Origin: CAZYJR01 sp964647905
GTDB taxonomy: Bacteria > Desulfobacterota > DSM-4660 > Desulfatiglandales > HGW-15
DNA: 64,000 nt
Assembly: GCA_964647905.1 (NCBI GenBank)
Contig: CAZYJR010000018.1
Coordinates: 1-64,000, forward strand
Direction of reading: 5' to 3'
A model generated the notes under the pieces. That model saw nothing but the letters and a program-made list of their open reading frames with translations. It searched no databases and was not told the origin of the DNA. The number at the start of each line of letters is the position of its first letter. Within the stretch, counting starts at the first letter, position 1. This document shows, piece after piece, positions 1-8,134 of this stretch. The position numbers and the translations under genes are program-made.

Positions 1-1
1 C

Positions 2-76
2 TCCGCCCTGAAGATGTTGAGAAGAGGCCTGGACCCGGAAAGAATGCGGGCCTATCAGGGCCCCCGAGTGGTTTAG
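2..76 (+). CDS. C-terminal end of a protein cut by the window edge
   Basis: An open frame runs from the window edge to a TAG stop and encodes 24 residues ending in YQGPRVV. Codon choice is like the neighbouring genes (CTG, GCC, GGC, CGA), which favours a real 3' end. No domain can be recognised from so short a tail, so no function is assigned. After the stop, about 165 bases hold no convincing gene, only GC-rich inverted repeats around 88-112. Confidence 0.45.
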   Translation, partial: SALKMLRRGLDPERMRAYQGPRVV

Positions 77-243
77 TCGAGAGCCGCCCGCCGGCATCCC
101 GGGGGCGGGACCTTGAAGGCGCCAGGACCGAAGGATCCGCTGACGGAGCGGCGCTGGTTCGAGTCCTTTCCCCTGGGAGAAGACGAACGCGGGTGCCTTT
201 CCCGGGGAAACCCCGCGGGCCTGCTCGGGCTGCTCCTGGAAGG

Positions 244-585
244 TCAGAGGTCCTTTTCCAGATCGTCGAAGGCGTCCTCCAGGAGGTAGAGGGTTTGATC
301 CAGGTCATCGAGCCTCCTGGCCAACAGGTGCTCCCTGGCGGAATCCTTGAGCGAGGTCATGCGGGCCAGGTGCGGGGCCAGTCTTTCCTTGTAACCCCCG
401 GCGAGCCTGGGGCTGTTGGCCAGGTCCGAGAGGTAATCCACCAGATCGTAGAGCGAGACATCCACCTTGAGAGGCCTAGTGTAGCCGTAATCGCTCATGA
501 GGCGGGCCAGGCGCGGAAACGACCTCTTGAACGCTCGCTCGTAAAAGGGGGTCAGGCGTATATCGATCTGCATGGTTCGGCTCAT
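244..585 (-). CDS. Hypothetical protein, 113 aa
   Basis: Small soluble protein, largely predicted helix, with an acidic C-terminus (LEDAFDDLEKDL). I do not recognise a family. The start is the ATG at 585 because GGGAGGAG lies 6-8 bases upstream; the frame stays open further upstream, but that stretch is proline- and glycine-rich and crosses the divergent promoter at 653-681. No signal peptide, metal ligand or catalytic motif is visible. It stands alone, divergent from the HTH/Zn-ribbon gene at 723. Confidence 0.7.
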   Translation of the reverse strand: MSRTMQIDIRLTPFYERAFKRSFPRLARLMSDYGYTRPLKVDVSLYDLVDYLSDLANSPRLAGGYKERLAPHLARMTSLKDSAREHLLARRLDDLDQTLYLLEDAFDDLEKDL

Positions 586-652
586 CGCATCTCCTCCCAG
601 GCTATTCCCATAGCCTCCTCCGGGCCCCTCGGGCCGGATCTTGCCGCGCGGG

Positions 653-681
653 TTGGCATTAGCCCGTGCATGTATTATAGT
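653..681 (+). promoter_or_regulatory. Sigma-70-type promoter for the HTH/Zn-ribbon gene
   Basis: TTGGCA (653-658), 17-base spacer, TATAGT (676-681), each one mismatch from consensus. The predicted start near 688 gives a leader of about 35 bases before the ATG at 723, which is preceded by GGAGGGGA. It may also serve the metallo-hydrolase at 1079. Confidence 0.7.
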
Positions 682-722
682 ACCCGGGCACTGAATAGCC
701 AACCACGGGAGGGGACGAAAAT

Positions 723-1037
723 ATGCGCGCTCAGCCCCCTCGGGAGGCCCACCAAACGGTGAGACGGCGCATGATCGAGCTCTTGAGCGAGGAGGAGATG
801 ACCGACAGGGATCTCTCGCAGGCCCTGGGGATCCGGGAAAAGGAGGTCTATTCGCACCTCTCACACGTGGCCCGTTCCCTGGGCCCGCAGGGGAGCCGCC
901 TGCGGGTGACTCCGGTCAAATGCCTCAAGTGCGGTTATGTCTTCCGCGACCGCAAGCGACTCACCCGGCCGGGCAGATGCCCGGAGTGCAAGGGGACTCA
1001 TCTGGAACGCCCCTCATTCCGGATCGAGACCGGCTGA
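723..1037 (+). CDS. Transcriptional regulator, HTH domain fused to a Zn ribbon
   Basis: 104 aa. The N-terminal 60 residues form an ArsR-like winged helix (MIELLSEEEMTDRDLSQALG, then KEVYSHLSHVARSL). The C-terminal half carries a four-cysteine zinc ribbon: CLKC near residue 67 and CPEC near residue 90. This architecture matches a known family of small predicted regulators with an HTH fused to a Zn ribbon; the signal and targets are unknown. The gene has its own promoter (653-681) and a GGAGGGGA ribosome site. The metallo-hydrolase follows 41 bases downstream in the same direction, so the two are probably co-transcribed. Confidence 0.8.
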   Translation: MRAQPPREAHQTVRRRMIELLSEEEMTDRDLSQALGIREKEVYSHLSHVARSLGPQGSRLRVTPVKCLKCGYVFRDRKRLTRPGRCPECKGTHLERPSFRIETG

Positions 1038-1078
1038 CTCGGGGGGCTTTCGTCCCGACAAGGAAAAGAGGAGAACTT

Positions 1079-1735
1079 ATGATACTCAAGGTGCTTCAAA
1101 CCGGCCCCCTTCAGGTCAACTGCTACATCCTCGGCGACCCGGAAACCACCCGAGCCGCAGTGTTCGACCCGGGCGGCGCCGCCGAGGACATCCTCAGGGC
1201 GGTGAGCGCAAACGGCCTCCAGGTGCAATACATCCTCAACACCCACGCCCACTGGGACCATGTGGGCGCCAACAGGGAGCTCCAAGAAAGAACCGGGGCG
1301 CGGATCCTCCTCCACAGGGACGAGGCCCCGGGCCTGAAGAAGGTGAGCACCAGGGCCAGGGTCTACGGCTTCGAGGCTCCACTGTCTGACCCTTCGGAGT
1401 TCATCGAGGAAGGCGATCACATCCGGGTGGGCTCCATTCAGGTGAGGGTCCTGGATCTCAGGGGCCACTCAGCGGCCGGGCTGGGTTTCGCATTCGAGGG
1501 GGAGCTGGAATCACACGGGCCAAAGCGCTTTACCAGGGCGGTCATATGCGGAGACGCCTTGTTCGCGGGAAGCATTGGCCGGACCGACTTCCCCGGCGGA
1601 GACATGAAGAGACTACTGGAGAACATAAGGAGCAAGGTCTTCACGCTGCCGGATGACACCCTGGTGTTGCCCGGTCACGGGCCCGCCTCCACCGTGGGCC
1701 GGGAGAAACGGCAAAACCCGTTTTTCCGGGACTGA
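1079..1735 (+). CDS. Metallo-beta-lactamase-fold hydrolase (glyoxalase II-like)
   Basis: 218 aa. The metal-binding signature THAHWDH is at about residues 56-62. Further expected ligands are the His in RGHSAAG, the Asp in ICGDALF and the His in LPGHGPAS, so the dinuclear site looks complete. The length and order of motifs fit the glyoxalase II / YcbL group, which hydrolyses thioesters such as S-lactoylglutathione, but substrates vary and none is implied here. The start is the ATG at 1079, preceded by AAGAGGAG; the frame is open further upstream but overlaps the previous gene. It is probably co-transcribed with the HTH/Zn-ribbon gene. Confidence 0.88.
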   Translation: MILKVLQTGPLQVNCYILGDPETTRAAVFDPGGAAEDILRAVSANGLQVQYILNTHAHWDHVGANRELQERTGARILLHRDEAPGLKKVSTRARVYGFEAPLSDPSEFIEEGDHIRVGSIQVRVLDLRGHSAAGLGFAFEGELESHGPKRFTRAVICGDALFAGSIGRTDFPGGDMKRLLENIRSKVFTLPDDTLVLPGHGPASTVGREKRQNPFFRD

Positions 1736-1759
1736 TCCCCGGGGACGGACGGCTGCGGC

Positions 1760-2236
1760 TCAATCGGCAAGGAGTCTGTCCCAGTCAAGAGAACGGAAGG
1801 TCCGATGCAGGGAGTGGTCGTCCTGGAGCTCGTGGAATTCAAGGTCCTGAAAGAAGCGCTCTGAGACCGCTCTTACCTCCTCCAGAGGTATGACCTCGTC
1901 CTGAACCCCGTGATAAACTGCGACAGGGATTGAGAGCGTCTTCAGGGCGTAAGGTACGTCCTCCAGGGCGTGGATGGCCGGTGCCAGAAGGATCATTCGC
2001 TCCACGGACGACTCGTTCGCCATCGCGTATATCGCAGCCATCAGGCCGCCGAAGCTGGATCCCACGAGGATCAGGCCGGACTTCCCCCCCAGGACCTCCT
2101 CCAGACGGCTCATGCGCTCCTGGAGCGAGCCCTGAAAGTCCGGGATTATCATGTCCGGGTACCTGTCCCTGAAGTATTGGGATTTAGTGCCCCGGCTGCT
2201 GCTGTCCAAGCCGTGTATGAATATGCGGCAGCCCAT
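1760..2236 (-). CDS. YqiA-like alpha/beta-hydrolase (esterase family)
   Basis: 158 aa. It begins with the fold's first strand and HGLDSS oxyanion region (residues 6-13), has a nucleophile elbow GSSFGG near residue 59 (GxSxG), an acid in YHGVQDEVIP near residue 113, and a His in DDHSL near residue 140, giving a complete Ser-Asp-His triad. Size and motif order match the YqiA/UPF0227 esterases. The natural substrate is unknown. An AGGAG lies upstream of the ATG at 2236. It follows greA by 9 bases and is probably in the same transcript. Confidence 0.82.
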   Translation of the reverse strand: MGCRIFIHGLDSSSRGTKSQYFRDRYPDMIIPDFQGSLQERMSRLEEVLGGKSGLILVGSSFGGLMAAIYAMANESSVERMILLAPAIHALEDVPYALKTLSIPVAVYHGVQDEVIPLEEVRAVSERFFQDLEFHELQDDHSLHRTFRSLDWDRLLAD

Positions 2237-2245
2237 GAATCGCTC

Positions 2246-2713
2246 CTAGTATATGGCCACTATCTCGAAGACCTGGATCCCGCCGGGCGTCCGGACCCGC
2301 ACCTCCTCGCCCACCTCTCTTCCTATCAAGGCCTTGCCCAGGGGCGAGGTCACCGATATCCTGCCCTGGTCCGGGTCGGACTCGTAGGGACCCAGGAGCT
2401 GGTACTCGGTCTCCTCGTCGGTATCGGTGTTGTAGAGGAGCACCGTCTTACCGAAAAAGGCCCTGTCAGCCGGGCCGGGCTCCACATCGAGCACCTCGGC
2501 CCTGCCGATGGTGGATTTGAGGTCCTTGATCTTTGCATCCAGATAGGACTGACGCTCCTTGGCCGCGTGGTACTCGGCGTTCTCGCTCAAGTCGCCGTGC
2601 CCCCTGGCCTCCTCTATGGCCCTTATGTTTGCGGGCCTCTCCACGGACTCAAGCTGCTTGAGCTCGCTCTTCAACCTCTCCAGTCCTTCCTTGGTGATGG
2701 GTACTCGTTCCAT
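2246..2713 (-). CDS. greA: Transcription elongation factor GreA
   Basis: 155 aa, the usual GreA length. It rescues backtracked RNA polymerase by stimulating transcript cleavage. The N-terminal coiled coil (residues 1-75) includes the tip segment GDLSENAEYHAAKE with the acidic pair needed for cleavage. The C-terminal FKBP-like domain ends with SPLGKALIGREVGEEV. The start is the ATG at 2713 (MERVPITKEG, the family's normal beginning); the open frame extends upstream, but those residues do not look like GreA. It is likely first gene of a two-gene operon with the esterase-like gene. Confidence 0.96.
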   Translation of the reverse strand: MERVPITKEGLERLKSELKQLESVERPANIRAIEEARGHGDLSENAEYHAAKERQSYLDAKIKDLKSTIGRAEVLDVEPGPADRAFFGKTVLLYNTDTDEETEYQLLGPYESDPDQGRISVTSPLGKALIGREVGEEVRVRTPGGIQVFEIVAIY

Positions 2714-2979
2714 TCCACCCGCTCTCCGTTTCCCGGCACATCTCCCCGCCATCTCTCCTGAACGGTACCGGGAATCAAGCCTGTGCCCGCCTGGCACCCC
2801 GGCGGTCCGGCCAAGAATTAAAAGACCTATTCAGGAAAATGTCAAACCTTATCGGCCCAAGAGGCATGTAGATCAAGTCCTCCGGCCTCTTTCCCCTTGC
2901 CCCAGGATCCAAAGACGGGCAGAATTCCAAGAGAACGCCGGACACGGCTCAGACAGGCGACCGGAGGAGGGGAAAAGGT

Positions 2980-3423
2980 ATGGAGAGAGAGTTGGAGGCA
3001 TTTGTCGAGGAGATCACCGGGGACATCCTGGAGGAGAACCGCCGCGCATACGGAGACGAGGCGTTCCGGCGATGGAAGACCCGGATCATGATGGGCAGGA
3101 TACCGGACCCTGACGGCCACGCAGCCGTACGGGGCGGTTGCGGGGACACAATGGAGATCTACCTGAAGTTCGAAACGGGCAAGGCGGTCCGAGCGTCTTT
3201 TGTCACCGACGGTTGCGGCTCCAGTGTGGCTTGCGGCTCCGTGGCCGCGGAGCTGGCGTTGGGGCGGACCCCTGACCGGATCCTTGAGATCACCCCAGAG
3301 GCCATAAGAGACGAGACGGGCGGATTGCCCCCGGACGACTCCCATTGTGCGGATCTGGCCGCTGCGGCACTCCAGGAGGCGCTCAACCAGTATATGCTGC
3401 ACGTCGTAGGAAAGAAACAATGA
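2980..3423 (+). CDS. IscU/NifU-like iron-sulfur cluster scaffold protein
   Basis: 147 aa. After a 45-residue helical N-terminal extension comes an IscU-type domain with the three cluster cysteines in their normal settings: Cys54 in GGCGD, Cys79 in DGCGSS and Cys123 in SHCADL; an extra Cys85 lies in VACGS. Such proteins assemble [2Fe-2S] or [4Fe-4S] clusters for transfer to apoproteins. GGAGGGGAAAAGGT precedes the ATG. The stop overlaps the start of RNase D (ATGA), so the two are translationally coupled. No cysteine desulfurase is adjacent. A second, shorter relative lies at 37735. Confidence 0.85.
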   Translation: MERELEAFVEEITGDILEENRRAYGDEAFRRWKTRIMMGRIPDPDGHAAVRGGCGDTMEIYLKFETGKAVRASFVTDGCGSSVACGSVAAELALGRTPDRILEITPEAIRDETGGLPPDDSHCADLAAAALQEALNQYMLHVVGKKQ

Positions 3424-4550
3424 CCTTCGAGTGGATAGAAGAGCCCGCGGAGCTCGACGAGGCGGTCAAATCGCTCTCAGGGGAGACCGTACTGGGCCTG
3501 GACCTGGAGGCGGACTCCCTCCACCACTATCGCGAGAGGGTCTGTCTTATCCAGGCGGCCACCGGCGAACGCGTGCTGCTCCTCGACCCGATATCCCTGT
3601 GCGACCTCTCTCCCATGGAGCCACTGCTCAGGTCCAGGGAGGTGGTTAAAGTACTGCACGGAGCGGACTATGACATCCGTTCGCTGGACAGGGAGTTTGA
3701 CCTGAGGATCGACAATCTCTTCGACACCCAAATTGCCGCGCGCTTCCTGGGGGTCAGCGAGACCGGGCTGGCCGATCTCCTGAGGGCCAGGTTCGAGATA
3801 CATACGGAAAAAAAGTATCAAAAGAAGGACTGGTCGATACGCCCGATCCCGGAGGACATGCTCTCTTACGCGGCTCGGGACGCGGCGCACCTGGTGCCCC
3901 TTTACCGGCTCCTCAAGTCGGAGCTGGAGCGAAAAGGCCGCCTGGCCTGGGTTGAGGAGGAGTGCGAGATCCTGAGTCGAGTACGCCATAATCCGCCTGG
4001 GGAAGGGGAGCTTTTCAGGCGCTTCCGGGGCGCCGGCGGCTTGGATCCCAGGGGCCTGGCGGTATTGGAAGAGCTCCTGCACTTCAGGAATTCAGTGGCC
4101 GAGGCGCGCGACGTACCCCCATTTCATGTCCTGGGGAACGCCCAACTCCTGGAAATAGCCCGCGCGAAGCCGGCGGACATGGACCGGCTGAAATCCACTC
4201 CGGGCCTGAGCGGGAAGCAAGTGAAGGTCCTGGGGGAGCGCATGCTGAAGAGGGTCAAGAAGGCGCTGCACCTCCCGGCCGGGGCCCTGCCCGCCTATCC
4301 CAGGGAGCCGCTCAAACGCCACGGCAAGCCCGTGACCAAGCGAGTGCGCACCATGAAGGCGTGGCGTCAAAAAAGGGCCTCAGAGCTGGGCCTGGACCCC
4401 CCGTTGCTCGTGACCAACGCCCAGATCCTCGCCTTGAGCTTGGCCCGGCCCGAGAGGCCTTCCGACATGGCCGGGGTGGACGGGATCAGGAAATGGCAGC
4501 AGGAGGAGTTCGGCGTGGAGATCTGCGAGGTCATCAATAGGGCCGGGTAG
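3420..4550 (+). CDS. rnd: Ribonuclease D
   Basis: 376 aa. A DEDD 3'-5' exonuclease involved in tRNA 3' processing. Exo I is at Asp28/Glu30 (GLDLEAD), Exo II in LHGADYDI near residue 80, and Exo III in YAARDAAHLV near residue 153, so the catalytic acids are present. HRDC-like nucleic-acid-binding modules occupy the C-terminal half. The ATG at 3420 overlaps the previous TGA by four bases. The frame is open further upstream but runs inside the scaffold gene. Confidence 0.93.
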   Translation: MTFEWIEEPAELDEAVKSLSGETVLGLDLEADSLHHYRERVCLIQAATGERVLLLDPISLCDLSPMEPLLRSREVVKVLHGADYDIRSLDREFDLRIDNLFDTQIAARFLGVSETGLADLLRARFEIHTEKKYQKKDWSIRPIPEDMLSYAARDAAHLVPLYRLLKSELERKGRLAWVEEECEILSRVRHNPPGEGELFRRFRGAGGLDPRGLAVLEELLHFRNSVAEARDVPPFHVLGNAQLLEIARAKPADMDRLKSTPGLSGKQVKVLGERMLKRVKKALHLPAGALPAYPREPLKRHGKPVTKRVRTMKAWRQKRASELGLDPPLLVTNAQILALSLARPERPSDMAGVDGIRKWQQEEFGVEICEVINRAG

Positions 4551-4604
4551 GAGGCCTAAACCTCTTCTTGTGGATCTGATTCCCGTCCGCTTCCCTTACA
4601 AGGC

Positions 4605-5600
4605 TCAGAGTGACCAATGCAGCACTGCGGAGGCCCACGTGAGCCCGGCCCCGAAGCTGACCAAGAGGACTTTGTCCCCCTTTGCTATTCGCCCCGCCCT
4701 GTGGGCCTCGTCCAGCGCCATGGGAATCGAGGCCGACGAGGTGTTCCCGTAACGCTCCACATTCGTATATACCTGGTCCATGGGAATCCTGAGATTCTTG
4801 ACCATGCCCTGGATTATGCGGATGTTGGCCTGGTGGGGCACCACCAAACGAATGTCTCCCGGGGTGAGGTTGTTCCTTTCCAGTGCCAGGAGAGCGATTT
4901 CGGTCAGGCTGCCTATGGCCCGCTTGAACAGGCGGTTCCCTTCCATGAAGAGCTTGAAGGGCTTGGAGTCGATGTCACTGAGCAGGACGGGCACATGATT
5001 CTCCCCGTAGTACGAGTATAGTAGATCCGCGTACTGCCCGTCCGACCTCAGGTGGGTGGAGAGTATCCCGCCCTCTTCCCCGCGGGCGGAGACCACCACC
5101 GCACCGGCCCCGTCACCGAGCAGGACACATGTCCCCCGGTCCTCCCAGTTCAATACCGACGAGAGCCTCTCCACACCGATCACCAGTGCGTTTCTGGAAG
5201 CCCCGCACCTGAGGGCATGATCCACAGTGGTAAGCGCATAGAGGAACCCCGAGCACCCGGCCGAGACATCAAAGGCCGTGGCTCCCCTAGCCCCCAACAT
5301 CTCCTGGACCATGCACCCTGCCGATGGAAATTGCCGGTCCGGGGTCACCGTACCGACCACGATCATGTCCACTTCCCCCGCCTCCAGCCCGGCCATGTCC
5401 AGGGCCCTGCGGGCGGCCAGGGAAGCCAGCTCCGCCGTATTCTCGCTCCTGTTCCTGGAGGCTATGCGTCTCTCACGTATGCCGGTCCTCCGCACGATCC
5501 ACTCGCCCGAGGTCTCCACTATACCTTCCAGATCCAGATTGGACAGGACGCGTTCCGGAGCGGCCGACCCGGTGCCCACGATATGTCTTTGAAAATCCAT
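4605..5600 (-). CDS. fabH: 3-oxoacyl-ACP synthase III (KAS III)
   Basis: 331 aa. It condenses acetyl-CoA with malonyl-ACP to begin fatty acid synthesis. The thiolase-fold catalytic triad is complete: Cys116 in SAGCSGF, His256 in VPHQAN and Asn286 in YGNTSSAS; the nucleotide-pocket GDGAGA is at 163-168. I use the ATG at 5600 because it starts six residues before the conserved IVGTGS strand; an in-frame ATG at 5618 is possible, and neither has a strong ribosome site. It stands alone, convergent with rnd, so it is outside any fab cluster. KAS III-like enzymes of other pathways look similar. Confidence 0.9.
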   Translation of the reverse strand: MDFQRHIVGTGSAAPERVLSNLDLEGIVETSGEWIVRRTGIRERRIASRNRSENTAELASLAARRALDMAGLEAGEVDMIVVGTVTPDRQFPSAGCMVQEMLGARGATAFDVSAGCSGFLYALTTVDHALRCGASRNALVIGVERLSSVLNWEDRGTCVLLGDGAGAVVVSARGEEGGILSTHLRSDGQYADLLYSYYGENHVPVLLSDIDSKPFKLFMEGNRLFKRAIGSLTEIALLALERNNLTPGDIRLVVPHQANIRIIQGMVKNLRIPMDQVYTNVERYGNTSSASIPMALDEAHRAGRIAKGDKVLLVSFGAGLTWASAVLHWSL

Positions 5601-5907
5601 TTCCGCACCATTTCTCATTGTCTAAGCGCAGCCCGGTCCCCCAGGTTTCTCAGGAACCAGGGGGCGGACCGGCGAACTGCCTGGCTCCGGCGTTCTCATC
5701 CGTGCTCGAGAGTTCAGTCACTGGAAAGCAGCGCGGGAGGGAAAACGCGCTTTTTCCCACCTTTTCAGGGCAGGCGCTAAATGTTATCAAACAGATAGGA
5801 TTCCTAGCGCGATCCCCCGGGTTTGTCAACCGCTAAAACACGGGGGGACGACCAGGGTGAGGAATTCGGCGGCAAGCACGCATCTCAAGGTCGAGGGCTT
5901 TCCGGGC

Positions 5908-6717
5908 TCAGCTGCTGGAAACATTGTGTTCGCGGCATACCGCCTCCAGCACACCGCCTGCCACTGCTCGGGCCTTGTCCGAGATGGTGTCCACATAGGA
6001 GACATCTCCCCTGGGGTCGATATCCCCGATCTTGAGCCCTTCGGAGACCAAGACCCCGGGCCTGATAAGCCCCCTGACCACTCCGGCTATTTCCGCGCGC
6101 AACCGGGCTCCCCCCACCGAGGCCAATACCTGACCCGGGACCACCCTGTCTCCGATTTCCACCAATGGCTCCAAGACGCCCTCTGCCGGTGCCCTGAAGA
6201 CTCGTTCCACGGTGTACCCGGAAACGGCGCCCGGCACGCCGGTATCGGGCTCGGCCTCCCCTTCCAGGATCACCCGTCCCAGGTTGTGCCCCCGGTTGGT
6301 CTCGATCACCATGTGGACGTCCCTGCCTGCGAAAAAACCGGGACCGACACCTATCACCACCGGTGCCAAGCCGCGGTGAATACCGGTGTTCCGTTTGGCC
6401 AGGGTCGCGTCCACCAAGACTTCCGGGGCCAGGACAGCAAGGTGCTCCAGATCCGAGTCCACCAGCACCGGGATTTCATTCCGGGCCCAGGTCTCTTGGA
6501 CCTCTCCGGGTCCGTCTATTCGCCTTGCGCTCACCCCTTCGACCTCGGCAGACCCGTCCCATACGGCCTCGCAAAACGCCACCCTGCGCCGCACGGCCAG
6601 GGGGGCAGAGATCTCGGTCATCACCACTGGGAAATGGGAGACATGGAGCCGCCAGGCTACTGCGCTGGCCATGTCACCGGCCCCGCGGACCACGATTCTT
6701 ATCTGATTGAGGCTCAT
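5908..6717 (-). CDS. yqeB: YqeB-family selenium-dependent molybdenum hydroxylase accessory protein
   Basis: 269 aa. It begins with a Rossmann-like strand IVVRGAGDMASAVAWRL and has DATLAKRNTG near residue 104 and VVIGVGPGFFAG near residue 122, all typical of the EF2563/YqeB family. The second half (from about 165) contains a short biotinyl/lipoyl-like hammerhead (FRAPAEGVLEPLVEIGDRV). The family occurs with selenium-dependent molybdenum hydroxylases and is thought to help mature their cofactor; its exact reaction is not established. GGAGGTG precedes the ATG. It is isolated here: no hydroxylase, selD or MoCo gene is adjacent. About 290 bases towards fabH hold no clear gene. Confidence 0.88.
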   Translation of the reverse strand: MSLNQIRIVVRGAGDMASAVAWRLHVSHFPVVMTEISAPLAVRRRVAFCEAVWDGSAEVEGVSARRIDGPGEVQETWARNEIPVLVDSDLEHLAVLAPEVLVDATLAKRNTGIHRGLAPVVIGVGPGFFAGRDVHMVIETNRGHNLGRVILEGEAEPDTGVPGAVSGYTVERVFRAPAEGVLEPLVEIGDRVVPGQVLASVGGARLRAEIAGVVRGLIRPGVLVSEGLKIGDIDPRGDVSYVDTISDKARAVAGGVLEAVCREHNVSSS

Positions 6718-6864
6718 GGCACCTCCGTATGATCGCTCTCAGCAGGCAAGCGGCCTTCCCCGGAATGCCTTCCCGGCAACGGCCCCATACACATCGATAT
6801 CATTTCTAGCTAGCACAACGCCGGTGATTTGGCAACGCCGCCCGATCGCTTGCACAAAACCCCA

Positions 6865-6892
6865 TTGACTGGATGAATCCTATGCCTAGAAT
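6865..6892 (+). promoter_or_regulatory. Sigma-70-type promoter for the SPOR protein gene
   Basis: TTGACT (6865-6870), 16-base spacer, TAGAAT (6887-6892), each with one mismatch to consensus. The predicted start near 6899 is about 23 bases before the ATG at 6922, leaving room only for the AAAGAGGA ribosome site. Confidence 0.7.
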
Positions 6893-6921
6893 GCAGGAAT
6901 GAGAAAGAGGACCGAACCATC

Positions 6922-7548
6922 ATGAGCGCGTCCCTGCCCAAGCTCCTTGCAGTACCCGGGGGCCGCGGGTGCATCCTTGTGGCCCTGGCCCTCTCCCTGT
7001 GGGCGCACTGCGGGCCCGGGGCCATGGCCGCGGAGAGCTACGGCATACAGGTCGCCGCCTACCAGGACCTAAAGGAAGCGACCCGGAGAGTGGACCGGCT
7101 GAAGCGGCTCGGGCACCGCGCTTTTTTCAGGCAGGAGACCGTCCAGGGAAAAGGGAAGTGGTATCGGGTCTATATCGCGGAGTATCCCACGCGGGAGGAA
7201 GCGGAGAAGGAAGCCCGGATATTGAGGGAGCTGGAGCTTATCGATGACTACGAGGTGCGGCCGTTCGGGTCCGAGGGCCGGGACGAACCGGAACGGGCCG
7301 GCTCGGGGCGATACGTGCTCCACGTAAGCTCCTTCAAGAGCAGGGAAAACGCGGCCAAAGAGGCGCAAAGCCTCAAGGAAGCCGGGCATGAGGCCTTCTT
7401 CAGGGAGCAAAGCATATCCGGTGAGACATGGTACCGCGTTTACTTGGGCGGGTATGCCACAGAGGAGGAGGCCAGGGCCGCCGGCCGGAGCTTGAAGAGA
7501 AATGGGACGATTTCCTACTTCAAACCCTTTCTCAGAAAAAATGAATGA
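6922..7548 (+). CDS. Exported protein with two SPOR domains
   Basis: 208 aa. An N-terminal signal peptide (hydrophobic CILVALALSLWAH, cleavage expected after AMAAE near residue 38) is followed by two SPOR repeats: about 39-115 (YGIQVAAY...WYRVYIAEY) and about 130-205 (YVLHVSSF...WYRVYLGGY). SPOR domains bind glycan strands stripped of stem peptides, usually at division sites, so the protein probably acts in the periplasm on septal or remodelled peptidoglycan. It has its own promoter (6865-6892). The TIGR04076-type gene follows after 15 bases. Confidence 0.85.
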   Translation: MSASLPKLLAVPGGRGCILVALALSLWAHCGPGAMAAESYGIQVAAYQDLKEATRRVDRLKRLGHRAFFRQETVQGKGKWYRVYIAEYPTREEAEKEARILRELELIDDYEVRPFGSEGRDEPERAGSGRYVLHVSSFKSRENAAKEAQSLKEAGHEAFFREQSISGETWYRVYLGGYATEEEARAAGRSLKRNGTISYFKPFLRKNE

Positions 7549-7563
7549 CAAGGAGGTAAACCC

Positions 7564-7827
7564 ATGTCGGGACAGGAGGAAAGACCTTTTCGGGCGGAGA
7601 TCCTGGACGTCAAAGGCGAGTGCTCGGCAGGGCACAAGAAGGGGGACGCACTCTTCTTGAACTGCTATGACAGCGGCGGGCTCTGCGGCTTCTTCTACCA
7701 CGACGTCTTCCCCAATCTGAACGTCATGCAGTTCGGCGGCAAGTACCCCTGGGCCTCCAAGGACGAGCTGGTGGTGGAATGCCCGGACCGGGGGAATGCG
7801 GTTACCATGAAAATCAGCAGGCAATAG
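7564..7827 (+). CDS. TIGR04076-type small cysteine-containing protein
   Basis: 87 aa. It matches the small TIGR04076-type family: a Cys in GECSAGHKKGD (near residue 20), a central NCYDSGGLCGFFYHDVFP with two Cys, and a Cys in VVECPDRGN near the end. Members are common in anaerobes and have no assigned biochemistry; the conserved cysteines suggest metal or redox chemistry (inference). AGGAGGT precedes the ATG. It is probably co-transcribed with the SPOR gene and ends 27 bases before the convergent Zn-ribbon gene, with a hairpin between. Confidence 0.75.
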   Translation: MSGQEERPFRAEILDVKGECSAGHKKGDALFLNCYDSGGLCGFFYHDVFPNLNVMQFGGKYPWASKDELVVECPDRGNAVTMKISRQ

Positions 7828-7836
7828 GAAAGGGCG

Positions 7837-7854
7837 CCGCCTGAAAACAGGCGG
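7837..7854. terminator. Hairpin between two convergent genes
   Basis: A perfect 7-bp stem, CCGCCTG / CAGGCGG, closes an AAAA tetraloop. It lies in the 27-base gap between convergent stop codons, the usual place for a bidirectional terminator. There is no run of T on either strand, so termination may need Rho or be weak. Confidence 0.5.
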
Positions 7855-8097
7855 TCATCCCCGGTCCTCCGCCTCTATGAGGGCCCCGCACGACTCGCAT
7901 CTGTACCTGGGGGAGGCGGGGGCCCGGGCTTCGACCTCCTCCCAGTCCGAATGCCCTTCTCCGCGCTCCTCGAGGCACTCAGGGCAGTGCTCCCCCTCCA
8001 GGTCCTCGCGCCGGATGGTCAGGTTGCACCGCCTGCAGCGGAGCTTCGCAGGCTCCGGCTCCACCAGGACCAGCTTCTGATGAGTGCATGCTTCCAA
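7855..8097 (-). CDS. Small zinc-ribbon protein
   Basis: 80 aa with several metal-ligand pairs: a C..H pair near the N-terminus (ACTHQ), CRRC at about 22-25, CPEC at about 38-41, and CESC near 69-72. Two treble-clef or ribbon modules are likely; the function is unknown. The best start is a TTG at 8097, because GGAGG lies five bases upstream (complement strand GGAGGAAGGC) and no in-frame ATG fits. It follows the Smr gene on the same strand by 37 bases. Confidence 0.65.
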   Translation of the reverse strand: MEACTHQKLVLVEPEPAKLRCRRCNLTIRREDLEGEHCPECLEERGEGHSDWEEVEARAPASPRYRCESCGALIEAEDRG

Positions 8098-8134
8098 GCC
8101 TTCCTCCAGTCCGTCATCCCAGAGTATACCAATT

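Noticed and set aside
60..190. tRNA-like pieces: GAGTGGTTTAG near 65-76 and GGTTCGAGTCC near 154-165
   Set aside because: The apparent D arm, anticodon arm and T arm do not form stems (T-stem 3' side CCTTT cannot pair with GCTGG), and no acceptor stem exists. The first piece is also explained as coding sequence.
3420..4550. Antisense open frames over rnd (3477-4082 and 4092-4370)
   Set aside because: Shadows of the real gene: no ribosome sites, no protein similarity, and they stop and start without regard to gene boundaries.
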